Shown one piece after another: positions 22,701 through 32,669 of a stretch of DNA of 64,000 nt (its first letter is position 1; the number at the start of each line of letters is the position of its first letter). The position numbers were made by a program, and so were the translations under genes. Source of the stretch: Rhipidocladum racemiflorum. Taxonomy: Eukaryota; Streptophyta; Magnoliopsida; Poales; Poaceae. Under the pieces are notes generated by a model. That model worked only from the letters and a program-made list of their open reading frames with translations. It was not told the DNA's origin and ran no database searches. The stretch lies in contig CM070580.1 of the NCBI GenBank assembly GCA_036346355.1, forward strand, positions 31,640,874 through 31,704,873. The letters run 5' to 3'.

Positions 22701-23372
22701 CTTCTTGTGTGCATTCAGCTTGTTCTTCTCACTCAAACTTTAACCTTCCTCTGAAGTCATGTAGTTCACGAACGCTTCCCAGTGATCTTGCAACTTCGGG
22801 AACTTGTTGAAGTCGGGCGTTCGATTCTCCTTGATATACTCTATGTTCAACTTCTTTTTATAAGTTTGGAATGCGATGGCCATCTTCTTGAGAGTGTAAC
22901 TCTTCACCTTCTCTTCGGTCCCTTGGGGGAAGGTGAATCTCTGACATCGTTCCAAAGCATGTTTTTTGTATCTTCAGGAACCTGATCCCATTTTGCTACG
23001 CTAATGGGCACGTGGTCCCTAACGTGGACGCCGCATGCCGAATTGAACGGCCCAATCACCGTCAAGGGTTTCTGAGGTTGGCCATTCTCGTTGACTTCGG
23101 TGACAACATATCTTGCCTTCGGCTTCTTGGTTGGACCTCGCTGTCGTGATTGCCCGCTTGGTTGATCGATCTGAAAGCATGGTACAATCATGAACGGGTC
23201 AAAATGTTGGCTTAGCATGATAGTGAAATCGACAATCATTAACGTGATTGATTGTTACCTCTGCGGCATCATTGTGCTCTGCGGCCTCATCGTGCTCTGC
23301 GGCCTCATAACCACCATCTCCCGCAATCAAATTTTCCATAAATTCTTCTTGATCAAATCCTTCGCCGTCCAT
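19786..23372 (-). CDS. CACTA-2 second gene: En/Spm accessory protein with proline-rich repeats and C-terminal C48/Ulp1-like protease domain (spliced)
   Basis: The start is chosen at 23372 (MDGEGFDQEEFMENLI, acidic), directly downstream of a TATAAAC box and GC-rich leader. Following exons encode VVTEVNENGQPQKPLTVIGP, VKSYTLKKMAIAFQTYKKKL and FPKLQDHWEAFVNYMTSEEG (Transposase_24-like); then EHPGRTRGVGVVPWKVGF and a charged segment (22270-22615). Next, 20907-22160 carries ELHVGARNLSL, a tandem proline/serine block (PTPTPPPAHISPRRSPSPP units, 21590-21830), a basic linker and DALSASLVGCWTL. The C-terminus has MDPLVINETTVRYSP, FHWILIMIELDHSRITIMDS (His and Asp motifs, about 20480-20570) and AGNNLCGYYVCEFL (Cys motif, about 20165), ending at TGA 19786-19788 or slightly upstream in another frame. 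This exceptional arrangement, a protease-like domain fused to a DNA-element accessory protein, also occurs in CACTA-1. Exact introns are not resolved. Confidence 0.75.
21590..21830 (-). repeat. Proline-rich coding minisatellite in the CACTA-2 second gene
   Basis: About five tandem units of 51-69 bp encode SPRRSPTPTPPPAH or SPPKKAPTPTPPPAH variants on the minus strand. Plus-strand glycine/arginine-rich frames over it (21562-21996) are its antisense. Confidence 0.85.
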
Positions 23373-23399
23373 CGTTGTTTCTTAGGCTAGAAGAAGGCA

Positions 23400-23950
23400 C
23401 TGCAAATTAACGGCGTGGAAGACGGCGAGGAACAAATGCTGATTAGAGCAACTCTACTTATACATTTCACATTTCAAATATACTGACACATCTCACATAT
23501 ACATCACATTTGACATATAATTACTCATCTGACACATCTCACATATACATAACATTACCTCCACCACATGGAAAAGAACAGATATTGACAATTGAGAATA
23601 TATCTCTGGAGTAACCATTTCTTCACCAATGTAATCAATGGTACATAAATCGACGGTCTCTAGATCATTTCTGCAATCGAACTTACATTATTTTGCATAC
23701 AAGGCCTGACATTGCAAATATATTACGCTTGCAACATATACCAAAAGTTTCGATTCTATACAAAGCCAATTCACCGCTTGGCGGGAACGTTGCAATCGGC
23801 AAAGTGACAATGTAATGGTCTAATTGCTCTAATTGCTGAAACAATACTAGCTAATGTCTAATTGATCAGTACAACATCATGTTAGCATTCATTCAACATC
23901 TGTTCTTGAACAAGATCACAACCGAAATAGAAATACTACACATTTTCCTC
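23400..23950. other. Leader or first intron of the CACTA-2 second gene
   Basis: AT-rich, with short repeats of CACATCTCACATATACAT (23490-23550). No coding content was recognised. It lies between the presumed ATG (23372) and the GC-rich leader. Confidence 0.45.
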
Positions 23951-23989
23951 CAATTAACAAATCCAACATGAATCTACACCATACATGTA

Positions 23990-24300
23990 CACCAGAGATA
24001 TATTCTGAGGCAAGAAGCGGCGAGGAGCACCGTCGGGGAGGGCGCGGCACCGTCGGGGCGAAGCTCGGGAGGCGGCGCCGTCGGGGAGGGCGGCACCGTC
24101 GGTGGGGCGAGGTCCGGAGTCGGCGCGTCCGGAGGGCGGCGCCGTCGGGGGGGAGGGCGGCATCGTCGGGTGGGGGGGCGAGCTCCGGGACGGCGAGGGG
24201 GGGAGAGCTTCGGGAGGGCGGCGCCGTCGGGGGGGGGGGCGAGCTCCGGGAGGGCTTCCGACGCCGGCACAGGCTCTGGTGGCGGCCAAGGTCGAGAGGA
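23990..24300. repeat. GC-rich minisatellite-like leader of the CACTA-2 second gene
   Basis: Irregular repeats of GGCGGCGCCGTCGGGG with GAGCTCCGGGA give several overlapping open frames on both strands; these reflect composition. The position between TATA box and coding start parallels the GC-rich leader repeat of CACTA-1 at 3815-4012. Confidence 0.65.
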
Positions 24301-24361
24301 GGAAATGGGATAAAATCGGGCGGGAGGAGCACTAAGGTGGGGAGGAAATGGCGGCAGGGAA

Positions 24362-24368
24362 GTTTATA
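24362..24368 (-). promoter_or_regulatory. TATA box of the CACTA-2 second gene
   Basis: The minus strand reads CCCCTATAAACTTCCC. It sits immediately downstream, on that strand, of the internal motif cluster and upstream of the GC-rich leader. Confidence 0.6.
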
Positions 24369-24374
24369 GGGGCA

Positions 24375-24550
24375 CCATCATTCCCGGTTGGTGTATCCAA
24401 CCGGGATTGATATACACATCAGTACCAGTTGGATACACGGACTGATCATTCCACATATGAGGAAAACCTAGGAGTCGTTAAGACGGTTGGTGTATCCAAC
24501 CTGCATCGATTAGATCACATCAAGATCGTTAAATACACCAACTGCATCGT
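24375..24550. promoter_or_regulatory. Internal cluster of CACTA-2 subterminal-type motifs upstream of the second gene
   Basis: GGTTGGTGTATCCAACC occurs at about 24381 and 24485. Degenerate CAGTTGGATACAC and ATACACCAACTG copies lie at about 24425 and 24530. The motif is a variant of the terminal GGTTGGTGTAACCAACC. No CACTA terminus adjoins it, so it is not simply a nested element end that I can see. A regulatory role is my inference from its position next to a TATA box. Confidence 0.65.
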
Positions 24551-24559
24551 TAGAATTAA

Positions 24560-25010
24560 ATTCAAACTCTATTTAGAATAAAATGAAAGAAAAAATGATT
24601 TTTGCACTCTTATAATTCCAATGCAAATTGAATCCTTGTTACTAGTCATTTATAAATTCCTTTTATAGTTTCTACAATTCAACAATAATATATAAACAAA
24701 ATAAGGTTATTAATATAAATTAAAAATATAAAAAATAAAGTAATTTTTGCACTCTTATAATTCCAATGCAAATTGGAATCCTTGTTACATAAATTCAATT
24801 ATTGCTTCTTTGCTTAATAAAAAATAATAAATCATTATTATTCCACACTAAAATGATTTACAAAAAATAAAAAAGGTAATTAATACACAACTAGTATGTT
24901 AGTAGTCTATTACACCAAAAGAAAGCAAAGTGATCCATCACAATAGACAATTTAGTAGCATGGGAACACAGTAGACAAGATTGGACTTATTTGCTAACTA
25001 CTTTGTTTTT
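24560..25010. other. AT-rich spacer inside CACTA-2
   Basis: Lies between the transposase 3' end and the second gene promoter. A 40-bp segment containing TTTTTGCACTCTTATAATTC and CAATGCAAATTG is duplicated at 24598 and 24747. No gene is seen. Confidence 0.55.
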
Positions 25011-28000
25011 ACAAGCGATCCTTCATTATGATCGCGGCGTGCATTTAAGGACAGTCCTCTGTATCATTCAGGTCACTAATGTCTACGTCCACTGTGAAAG
25101 GAGGCAGCTCGTCGAATTGATTATACTCTTCTTCGTCCGTGACGCCCTCAACTCCGACAATCCTTCTTTTACCTGAAAGAACCACGTGGCGCCTTGGTTG
25201 ATCGCTACTGCTAGTCTTCTCATTTTGATTTATGTTTTCGGTAGATTTGTTATGTCGCCTCTTCCTTTTAGTAGGCTTGTCCTTCGCTTTTTCGCTTGTC
25301 GTCCATGTCCATCACATAGAATACTTGTGTCACATCATTAGCGAGCACGAATGGTTCATCCCTATAGGCCACTTGCTTGAGGTCCACGGTTGTCATATCA
25401 GTACTCATCGATCTCCACGGCTGCCGGTTTGACCCATTGGCACCCAAACAGAGGGACTTTTAAAGGTCCGTGACTCGAGCTCCCAAATCTTCTCTCAGAT
25501 GAAACCATAATAGGTATCCATCTTTCCATTTTTGTCCAAGGCATCTATACGGACGCCACTGCTTTGGTTGGTGCTCTTGCTATCCTGGTCATGTGTAAAA
25601 TGTGTACCCATTTATCTCATACCCTTGGAATGATATGACTGTTGTGGATGGTCCCCGAGCCAAGAGTTTCAACTGTTCATCATCTCTGTATGGTTGCCCA
25701 ACGATTGCTTTTGTAACCAACCACGAAATGATCCATTTGCTCGATCACGATCCACTTATCGACTTCTCTGGGTATTGGGCGTGGACTCATCTCGTAATCA
25801 TACATATATGGAGCCACTACAGCTTGCTTGTTTCAATCTTGTGAAATGTGCTTGTTTAAATGAAAGTAGATCGTGGCTATAGGATTCTTTTCTCCCTAAA
25901 GTCCCTTTTCCTCAGTAGCCTCCTCATGGCGTGATACAGAACGCCAATCGGATTCAGATCATCAATGTAATTAACACAAAACTCGATCACCTCCTCTGTC
26001 GACACCTGCGCAATGCAGCCTTTCTCGACGAGACCGATTACGAACATACTTCTTTAGGATGCCCATGTGCCTCTCGAAGGGAACATATTGTGGAGGAACA
26101 CGGTCCGAGAATTTGTATCTCTTTAACAATGTGGACCATGAGATGGATCATAATATCAAAGAATGATGGAGGGAAGATCATCTCAAGGCTAACTGGACTA
26201 TTGACCATGTCGTCATGCAGATTACATAACTTATTCGGCTCGATGACCTTCTCGCGACACGCGTTGAAGAACGAAAGCACAACTTTATGATTGTCCTCGT
26301 ACCTGTCCGTGAATATCTCGCACCACCACTGGAGCAATCAGTGTCATCAACACGTGACAATCATGGGATTTTATGTGTACGATTTTATTCTCTTTTGTGT
26401 TTATGAGTCTCCTTATGTTCGAGGAGTATCCGTAAGGGACCTTCACACTGTTCAAGAACTTAATCATATTTTTCTTCTCTTCCTTGCTCAGCAGTGTAGC
26501 TCGCGGGGTGGAGGTAATGTTGTCCTTCCGCTCTCATTTCCGGATGTAGGTCGTTCTCGATTCCCGCCAGTAGGTCCTTTCGTGCTTGAAGTGTATCTTT
26601 TGATTTGCCATACATATCTAGGAAGCCTAGCGTGTTCACGCAGACATTCTTTGTGATATGCATGAAGTCCAAGTGAGTGGCGAACCTCTAAGTCTTTCCA
26701 AAGAAGGTAAGTCCCAAAATATTGACTTCTTCTTCCAAATGGGCTTTGTGTGATCTTGTTTTGTCGGAGACAGTTTGCTACCTGGACCTTTTCCAAATAC
26801 TACTTTCAGATCGTTTACCAAAGAAAATACAAGAGCCCCACTGCGATGCGGGGCTTCTTACGCTTCTCTTCCGTCCCATCAAAATTCTCACCCTTCCTCC
26901 TTAACGGGTCCTTCGTATGGAGGAATCTACTGATGGCCCATGTACACAACCTTTCGAGAGTTTTTAGGTACTTGCTGTCCGTTTCCTCTAAGCGGTGGAT
27001 GCAGGCTTTATATCCTTTGATGGATAGGCCCGACAGTTACCAAGTGCAGGCGATCGTTGATGGTTACAAATAGTAATGCACGTAAAATGAAGTGCTCTCT
27101 TTTGTACTCATCCCATACACGCACACCATCGCTCCACAATGTTAGCAGATCTTGAACCAACGGTTTGAGGTACACATCGATGTCGTTTCCAGGTTGCTTC
27201 GGCCTTGGATAAGCAACGGCATCATAATGTACTTCCGCTTCATACACACCAAGGAGGAAGGTTGTAGTACACATAGTCACGGGCCAAGTCTTGTGGATCG
27301 CCGCTCATCTCGCCATACGGGTTCATCCCATCTGTACTCAACCCAAACCTTATGTTCCTCGCATCCTCAAGAAAGTCCGGTATGTTCTATTGACTTTCCT
27401 CCACGGGAGCCATCGCCAGGTGTCTTAGCCTTCCGCCCTCCTTACGGTCTTCTTTGTGCCAGCATCATCGTGGCATGCGCTTTGTTCGCAAATAAACGCT
27501 TCAACCGTGGTATTGTAGGGAAATACCACACCACCTTACCAGGGGCCTCTTCTTCTTACGCTGCCCCTCTACCTCACCTGGTCGTCACGCCTGGTCTTAT
27601 ACCGCGAAGTTTTGCATACCGACAAACATCCAAATCCTCGTACTCATTGCGATAAAGAATACAATCGTTACGACATGCATGTATCTTCTGCCTCCAACCC
27701 CAAAGGGCGCATAACTTGTTTGGCATTGTACGTAGTTTCGGGCAAGTGTGTTCCCCTCTGGAAGTATCTTCTTGATGAGGCATAACAACTCGTCGAATCC
27801 CTTATCGATAATCCATTGGTCGCCTTCCATTGCATCAATTCTAGTGTAGTACGCAACTTTTATGGCCCTGTTGGTCGCTTGGGTACAACAATGTTTTGTG
27901 GTCCTCCCATAGGCGCTGAACTTTTCGTAATGTCTTTCATCGATGTATTCTCCCTCTCCATCAAGCAAAGATTTGGTCTAGGTCATCATTGCCAAACTCC

Positions 28001-28310
28001 CCAAATGTATCTTCGCAAGAGCCAGGTTGGCTGTCTAAGATATTGTTCGCCTCTTCTTGTTCACCGCCTTCTTGTATAATTTCTTCTTCACCATGCTTGG
28101 TCCAAATGTATAGTTTGTCATGAAACCTCTTGTGAGCAAATGGAAGTGAAAGTGGCTGGAGTTTGCCCACTCCTTCTCATTCTTGCAGTCTATGCATGGA
28201 CAACATATGTAGCCTGACGTCGTGTATGCATCGGCCGCACGAAGAAAATCTTGCAAACCCTGCAAGAACTCCGGGGAGCGTCGGTCCATGTACATCCATC
28301 GCCGGTCCAT
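25010..28310 (-). pseudogene. TNP2-type CACTA transposase of CACTA-2 (frames interrupted)
   Basis: On the minus strand the ATG at 28308-28310 begins MDRRWMYMDRRSPEFLQGLQ. It enters a Transpos_assoc-like region with CPCIDCKNEKEW and HFHFHLLTRGFM. The next piece, EYIDERHYEKF, continues to FDELLCLIKKILPEGN (27968-27574). The TNP2 core includes VYEAEVHYDAVAYPRPKQPG, NDIDVYLKPLVQDLLTLW (27008-27280), KKSIFWDLPSLE and LGLHAYHKECL or its in-frame equivalent DFMHITKNVCVN (26460-26820). DUF4218-like FDIMIHLMVHIVKEI lies at 26038-26337, and a DUF4216-like FVLANDVTQVFYVMD near 25300-25350. Domain order equals CACTA-1. Frames break repeatedly (for example near 27570, 26820 and 26470); some could be introns, but several look like indels. 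Possibly inactive; a complete transposase elsewhere could still mobilise the element. Confidence 0.82.
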
Positions 28311-28319
28311 CTACATTAT

Positions 28320-29260
28320 ATTACATCAAGGTAACTTTTAGCTCATTTTCCGATAATGAATTGTTCAACATTTCCCAAAATCCAAATCAAGACAACTATA
28401 TTTTTAAAATGATTTTATTTCATAATATACATTAAAGGCACTATATTTCATTACATATTTTTCCATAAAATGATTATTTGCTCCAGTATTCATACTCGAC
28501 AAGTTTTTGCAACCTACTAAAATAATTAGTCAATGAAAATCTAGATTCAAAATTCTTCATCAATCGATGGAACCAAAACCTAAATATTAATGCAAGCATA
28601 ATTTCACGACAGCTTTGCTCAAATTTTCAAAACTTTTTTGAAAACTTGTTCACAAAATTTTTAAAACTTTTCTCGAATCTTCAACTCATTTTATATTTTC
28701 TCAAAGCCATTTATATTTTTAATATTGTTTTAATTCGCAAATGAATTTATAATTCTTCTTTTTTGCACATAACTATTGCAATTTGAAGATCCTAAAAGCT
28801 ATGATTTTCATGCACCATTCTTAATTTCCCCAACTATATATGCACCATCCTACATCGAACGATGGAACTAAAATGTAAATTTGAGCTAGATCCACACCTT
28901 AAATGCGAGCTATATTATAATCCAAGCAAATTTAAGCTTAGTTACCTTGGTTGCGAGTAAATTTTTGCATCCTACTTGAAAAGATCGAGCTAGAACTTTA
29001 CATTTGTAATCTTTTATCGATTAATGGAAAAGATCAAATTTTCTTCATAATTCAAGCAAAGAAGAGGCTCCATTTAACACAAATGTAGTGAGGAATGATG
29101 GTACTAACCTTAGTTACCTTGCTTGGAGTAAAATGACCAAAATTTTAAAATTTGGGCAGCACCTCCCCTTCCTTGGAGCTCTTGCCCGAATCTGCTGTTC
29201 TTCTCGCCGGTGATCAAATGATCTTGGTCCGGCGAGAGGCGGGAGGAGGAACAAGTTTAA
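28320..29260. other. Leader region of the CACTA-2 transposase
   Basis: AT-rich stretch upstream (minus strand) of the presumed transposase ATG, with several related GAACGATGGAACTAAAA / CAATCGATGGAACCAAAA segments. No coding frame is supported. Confidence 0.5.
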
Positions 29261-29269
29261 ATTATGACA

Positions 29270-29445
29270 GAGTACCGGTTCACAACACAAGCCAGATCGA
29301 TAGTTTCACATCGATCTAAGTTAGTGCCTTACACCGGTACTAATATCCACCGCAATTGTAGCCGTTGCTACTATATAGTACCGGTTCGAATACAAACCAG
29401 ATCGATGTGACTATCGATCGTTGGTACCTTTAACCGGTACTGACC
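29270..29445. promoter_or_regulatory. Internal subterminal-type motif cluster upstream of the CACTA-2 transposase
   Basis: AGTACCGGTTCACAAC, TTACACCGGTACTAA, AGTACCGGTTCGAATAC and TTTAACCGGTACTGAC form facing pairs like those of the element ends. The minus strand immediately downstream reads TAATTTAAAC (29255-29264), a weak TATA-like sequence, then a GC-richer leader. The promoter role is an inference. Confidence 0.6.
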
Positions 29446-29564
29446 ACCACCCCCGAGCGTATGTTGATCCAAACGAATGCCTCTTCGAGTTGAGGCAGAG
29501 TACATGCGTATGTTCAAATGAAAAATCAGAATGCGTATGTAAATAGAACAGCTAATATTTAATA

Positions 29565-30080
29565 TTACCCACCGTTGAAAATGTTCAAATATACAGTGAC
29601 ATTACATAGTGGATAATTAACATTACATACATAAAAAGTACAATTATCGCCGCTCACTCCGCTGGCCGCCATTGTCCTCGCTATCATCGCCACATCATCG
29701 CCGCCGCCGTCGTCGTCGGTGGCGGCAGGGTGAACGTCGTCCTCGGAGGAGGAGGATGATGAGCTCCCCCAGCGGATGACGGTGACGTTCTCCTCCTCCT
29801 CTTCTTCTTCCTCCTCCTCCTCCTCCTCGTCGTCGTTGTCATCGTCCTCCTCGTCGTCCTCCTCGTCGTCGTCGTCCTCGTCGTCGTCCTCCTCGTCGTC
29901 ATCGTTGTCCTCCTCGTCGTCCTCCTCGTCGTCGTCGGCGGCGCGTTTTCTTTTCTTGGTGGCGGCGGGAGGTGCCTGGGGTGGAGGCGGCACTGGGGAC
30001 AATGGCTCAGAGTCGGAGGAGTCAGAGGAGCTGGCGGGAGACACAGGCTCTGCCATGATCGGAAGAGGAAGATCGATCAA
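29565..30080 (-). CDS. Acidic D/E-rich ORF near the right end of CACTA-2 (unknown function)
   Basis: 171 residues from 30080; an alternative start at 30056 gives MAEPVSPASSSDSSDSEPLS. The order is a Ser/Pro-rich N-terminus, a basic KKRKRAA segment resembling a nuclear localisation signal, then about 60 residues almost entirely Asp and Glu, then a serine run and a Ser/Asp/Gly tail. The minus strand has TATAAAC at 30123-30129 just upstream, preceded by the terminal motif array. I do not recognise a domain. It could be the first exon of a longer transcript, since the last 25 residues lose the bias. Acidic tracts occur in chromatin-binding proteins, but no function is claimed. The plus-strand polyserine frame is antisense. 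Confidence 0.55.
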   Translation of the reverse strand: MIDLPLPIMAEPVSPASSSDSSDSEPLSPVPPPPQAPPAATKKRKRAADDDEEDDEEDNDDDEEDDDEDDDDEEDDEEDDDNDDEEEEEEEEEEEEENVTVIRWGSSSSSSSEDDVHPAATDDDGGGDDVAMIARTMAASGVSGDNCTFYVCNVNYPLCNVTVYLNIFNGG

Positions 30081-30122
30081 GACCGGTCTCTGTCAGTGCA
30101 GGTTCTCCATCTCGCTCACTCT

Positions 30123-30129
30123 GTTTATA
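30123..30129 (-). promoter_or_regulatory. TATA box upstream of the acidic ORF
   Basis: The minus strand reads GAAGTATAAACAGAGTGAG, about 45-70 bases upstream of the possible start codons. The heptamer TATAAAC is the same as that upstream of the second gene (24362-24368). Confidence 0.55.
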
Positions 30130-30179
30130 CTTCGCGCGGGATGAACACGAAGAGGCGACGCGCGGGAGACTGTGCGTTG

Positions 30180-30560
30180 AATACAAAGAATCGGCGCTTA
30201 TCGCACGGTTGGTTACACTAACCGATGCCGATGTGGAACCATCAGCACGGTTGGTTACACCAACCCGTACTAAGAAGCCAAGGAGCAGAAGAGTTTGCTT
30301 AGTACCGGTTCGTGTAACCAACCGGTACTGAAGATCGAGAATCATTACCGGTTGGTTACATGAACCGGTACTAAGCAGTCTGCTCTGCTCCTTGGCTTCT
30401 TAGTACGGGTTGGTGTAACCAACCGGTATTGATGATACCACATCAGCACCGGTTAGTGTAACCAACCGCAGATCGATGGTCCTCCTGACCAGAGACCGCT
30501 CAATCGGGATCGATGTAAATGTCGGTCCTGCTCATGCATGACCAGATCGATGGGCCGGTA
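30180..30560. repeat. CACTA-2 right subterminal repeat array
   Basis: At least eight copies of ACCGGTTGGTGTAACCAACC and variants (GGTTGGTTACACTAACC, TACCGGTTCGTGTAACCAAC, CACCGGTTAGTGTAACCAAC) occur in facing orientation. This is the likely transposase-binding region of this end and the upstream region of the acidic ORF. Confidence 0.9.
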
Positions 30561-30590
30561 TGGAAGGTCAGATCTGTAGTAGTGTTCCTA

Positions 30591-31178
30591 GGAAATTTTC
30601 GTATTTCATACAAGATTTGATCTCAATTCACAAACGATACAACAGTTTCGCGTATTTACAAAAAAAAAACTAATCATACCTGGTTTTTGAAAATCCGGTT
30701 TTGAATATCTAGAAATCCAAAAACCGGTTATTGAGTATTTGAATTGCTAGTTACCGGGTATATCGTATTTTGGAATTTAAAAATGCGAAAAATGCCATAC
30801 CCAGAAAATAGAGAACTGGGTATGCCATACCCGGTATATCTTTTGTCTTAATCCTACTTGAGTTGGCGTTGCCTGTACCTTCAAGAAACTACAAGTTGCT
30901 TGGATGGATGTGCCACGTCATACCCGGTTTTCCATGAACCGAGTTTGCATACCCGGTTCTCCATTTTCCGGGTATGGCATTTTTCGCATTTTTAAATTCC
31001 AAAATACGATATACCCGGTAACTGGCAATCCGAATACTCAATAACTGGCTTTTGGATTTCCAGGTATTTAAAACCGGATTTTCAAAAACTAGGTATGATT
31101 GATTTTTTTGTAAATAGCGAAACTGTTGTATCGTTTTGTGAATTCAGATCAAATCTTATATGAAATACGAAAATTTCC
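30591..31178. mobile_element. Foldback Mutator-like element with about 240-bp TIRs; left duplication split by CACTA-2
   Basis: The left arm starts GGAAATTTTCGTATTTCATA, and the right arm read inversely starts GGAAATTTTCGTATTTCATA as well. Pairing continues inward to about 30830 and 30935, leaving a loop near 100 bp. The right flank is AAAATTCCTA (31179-31188). The matching left copy is divided: AAAATTC at 19256-19262 and CTA at 30588-30590, with CACTA-2 and its TTC duplication between them. A 9-10-bp duplication plus long TIRs indicates a Mutator-type non-autonomous element. It is older than CACTA-2. Confidence 0.9.
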
Positions 31179-31188
31179 AAAATTCCTA

Positions 31189-31576
31189 TGGTGCCGATGC
31201 CTGCAGGAAACTTATGGTGCAGACACCCCGCATCTTTAGGTCCCTATCAGATGCCATGTCCGCCACCCTATCCGCTTTGGTCGGCTTTTGCCACTTAGCA
31301 GATGGTAGAGAGAGAATCTTTGGCGTATTTGATCCACTCACACACTTTATTTCATTTTTAGCTCTCCTAAATGAGATTACAGATCTAGTCTAATAAAAAC
31401 AATGACATATATCAGCTATCACAGTAAATCACCAGCAATGTATCTTCCATTCCCGCCGTACACGGGTACCTCGACACGTACCTAACAAGATGTGTTGCCG
31501 ATAACCTGCTACAGTAGAAGAGCACGTTAGGTGACACATGTCCTTCGCGATATTTCCGCAGTCAAGAAGAAAGCTA
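31189..31576. other. Intergenic, no gene recognised
   Basis: Short open frames only, for example 31160-31393 (+), without domain or codon signal that I trust. Confidence 0.5.
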
Positions 31577-31952
31577 GCACACTACTACAAAACAATACAT
31601 AGGTGACACCTTATTTGTGGCAGTTTTTTTGAAACCGTCACAAATAGAATTATCAGTAGCGGTTTTAAAATTCAAAATGGCGGGAAGACTATTTGTGATG
31701 ATTTATGTTTGAAACTGTCACAAATAATTTATTTTTTGTGACGGTTTTTCTGTGGAACCGTCACAAATACTTTTGGAACTATTGTGACGGTTTCAAACAA
31801 AAACCACCACAAATAGTCCAATTATTTGTGGTGGTTTTTAGCCGAAGCCACCACTGATAATGATGCGTATTTGTAACGATTTTTAAGAAAAACTATAACC
31901 GATAATATCATCTGTGACGGTTTTTCCTTAAAAACCGCCACCTATACTACCC

Positions 31953-31961
31953 TATATATAA
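31953..31961 (+). promoter_or_regulatory. TATA-like box after the CACTA-3 left motif array
   Basis: TATATATAA lies just inside the left subterminal array and upstream of the captured gene fragment, the same array-then-TATA layout as in CACTA-1 and CACTA-2. Confidence 0.45.
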
Positions 31962-32299
31962 CCCTACCTAGTCTCCTTGAGTTTATCTGTTCTTGTCAAA
32001 ATTTGTTCAGAGTTTCATTCGGATTGTTCGTGGGTCCTGACGCACCGCCCTCTCCCGGGGACACTGCCTCCAGATCCGCCGGTCTTTGTGGCCGACTGCT
32101 ACTGCCGCTGTAGGATCTATCCGTGCTGCCACCAGGACGAGTTCAGGGAAGAGAGCTCAAAGTTCTCTACGCCGCCAGCCAAGGCTTCGATTTTGTGTTG
32201 TTCCTTCTTCTTCCCTAGCATCAAAGCTTCGATTTTGCATCCGATTCTCTGCTTTTGGCAGGAAAGTTTGAGCTCATTCATGGCTCCCTTTCTCTTTTC

Positions 32300-32669
32300 G
32301 TGCAGAGACCTCATCTTGGCTGCTTCCGTGATGTTAGGGAGAGCTTTGGAGGCTTATCAAGACGGAGTTTTGAGGTCGGAATTTCAGGTCTCCCTGGTCT
32401 TTCTGGGCATCACAGAGGGAGGTCCGTTGGTTCTCTAAGTGAGCTGCGCAATAGAACTATGGTTTTTGATCAAAGCAGATGGGTTGGTCTTCCTGCTGGG
32501 TTACTTCGTGATGTAATGGAAAGACTGGAGGAAGGCAAGAGCACTTGGCCATCCCATAAAGATTTTGTTGCTTGTGCAGCTGTCTGCAGAACATGGAGAG
32601 ATCTGTAAAGATGTAGTGCAGAGCCCAGAGTTCTGTGGGAAGATAATTTTTCTGGTATCTCTTGAACAG
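32300..32669 (+). pseudogene. Captured fragment of a tubby-like F-box protein gene (N-terminal exons)
   Basis: The plus strand encodes FRDVRESFGGLSRRSFEV, then a Gly/His-rich segment, then the F-box RWVGLPAGLLRDVMERLEEG, KSTWPSHKDFVACAAVCRTW and RDL. This matches the N-terminus of plant tubby-like proteins (RDVRDGFGSLSRRSFEV-type start and an F-box). At about 32606 the frame hits a stop; skipping two bases restores KDVVQSPEFCGKIIFLVSLEQ, so a 2-nt loss is likely. The last codon is followed by GTAAAAT (32670), probably the original splice donor, so intron sequence was copied too. The tubby domain itself is absent. It is a gene fragment inside CACTA-3, not a working gene. Confidence 0.88.

Larger units (their letters stand above)
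19263..30584 (-). mobile_element. CACTA-2: complete 11.3-kb CACTA/En-Spm transposon
   Basis: The left end CACTACTACGGAAAGGG is at 19263; the right end at 30584 reads CACTACTACAGATCTGACC on the minus strand. The 3-bp duplication TTC flanks it exactly (19260-19262 and 30585-30587). Subterminal arrays of ACCGGTT / AACCGGTAC motifs occupy 19290-19525 and 30180-30560. All internal genes are on the minus strand: an acidic ORF (29565-30080), a TNP2-type transposase (about 25000-28310) and a second gene with a C48-like domain (19786-23372). Two further motif clusters are internal (24362-24550 and 29270-29445). Both ends and both duplications are present, so the element boundaries are certain. Confidence 0.95.

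Noticed and set aside
23916..24369. Proline-rich minus-strand and Arg/Gly-rich plus-strand frames
   Set aside because: Leader minisatellite of the CACTA-2 second gene; no conserved start or domain.
29776..30144. Plus-strand polyserine frame
   Set aside because: Reverse complement of the Asp/Glu-rich tract; no context as a gene.
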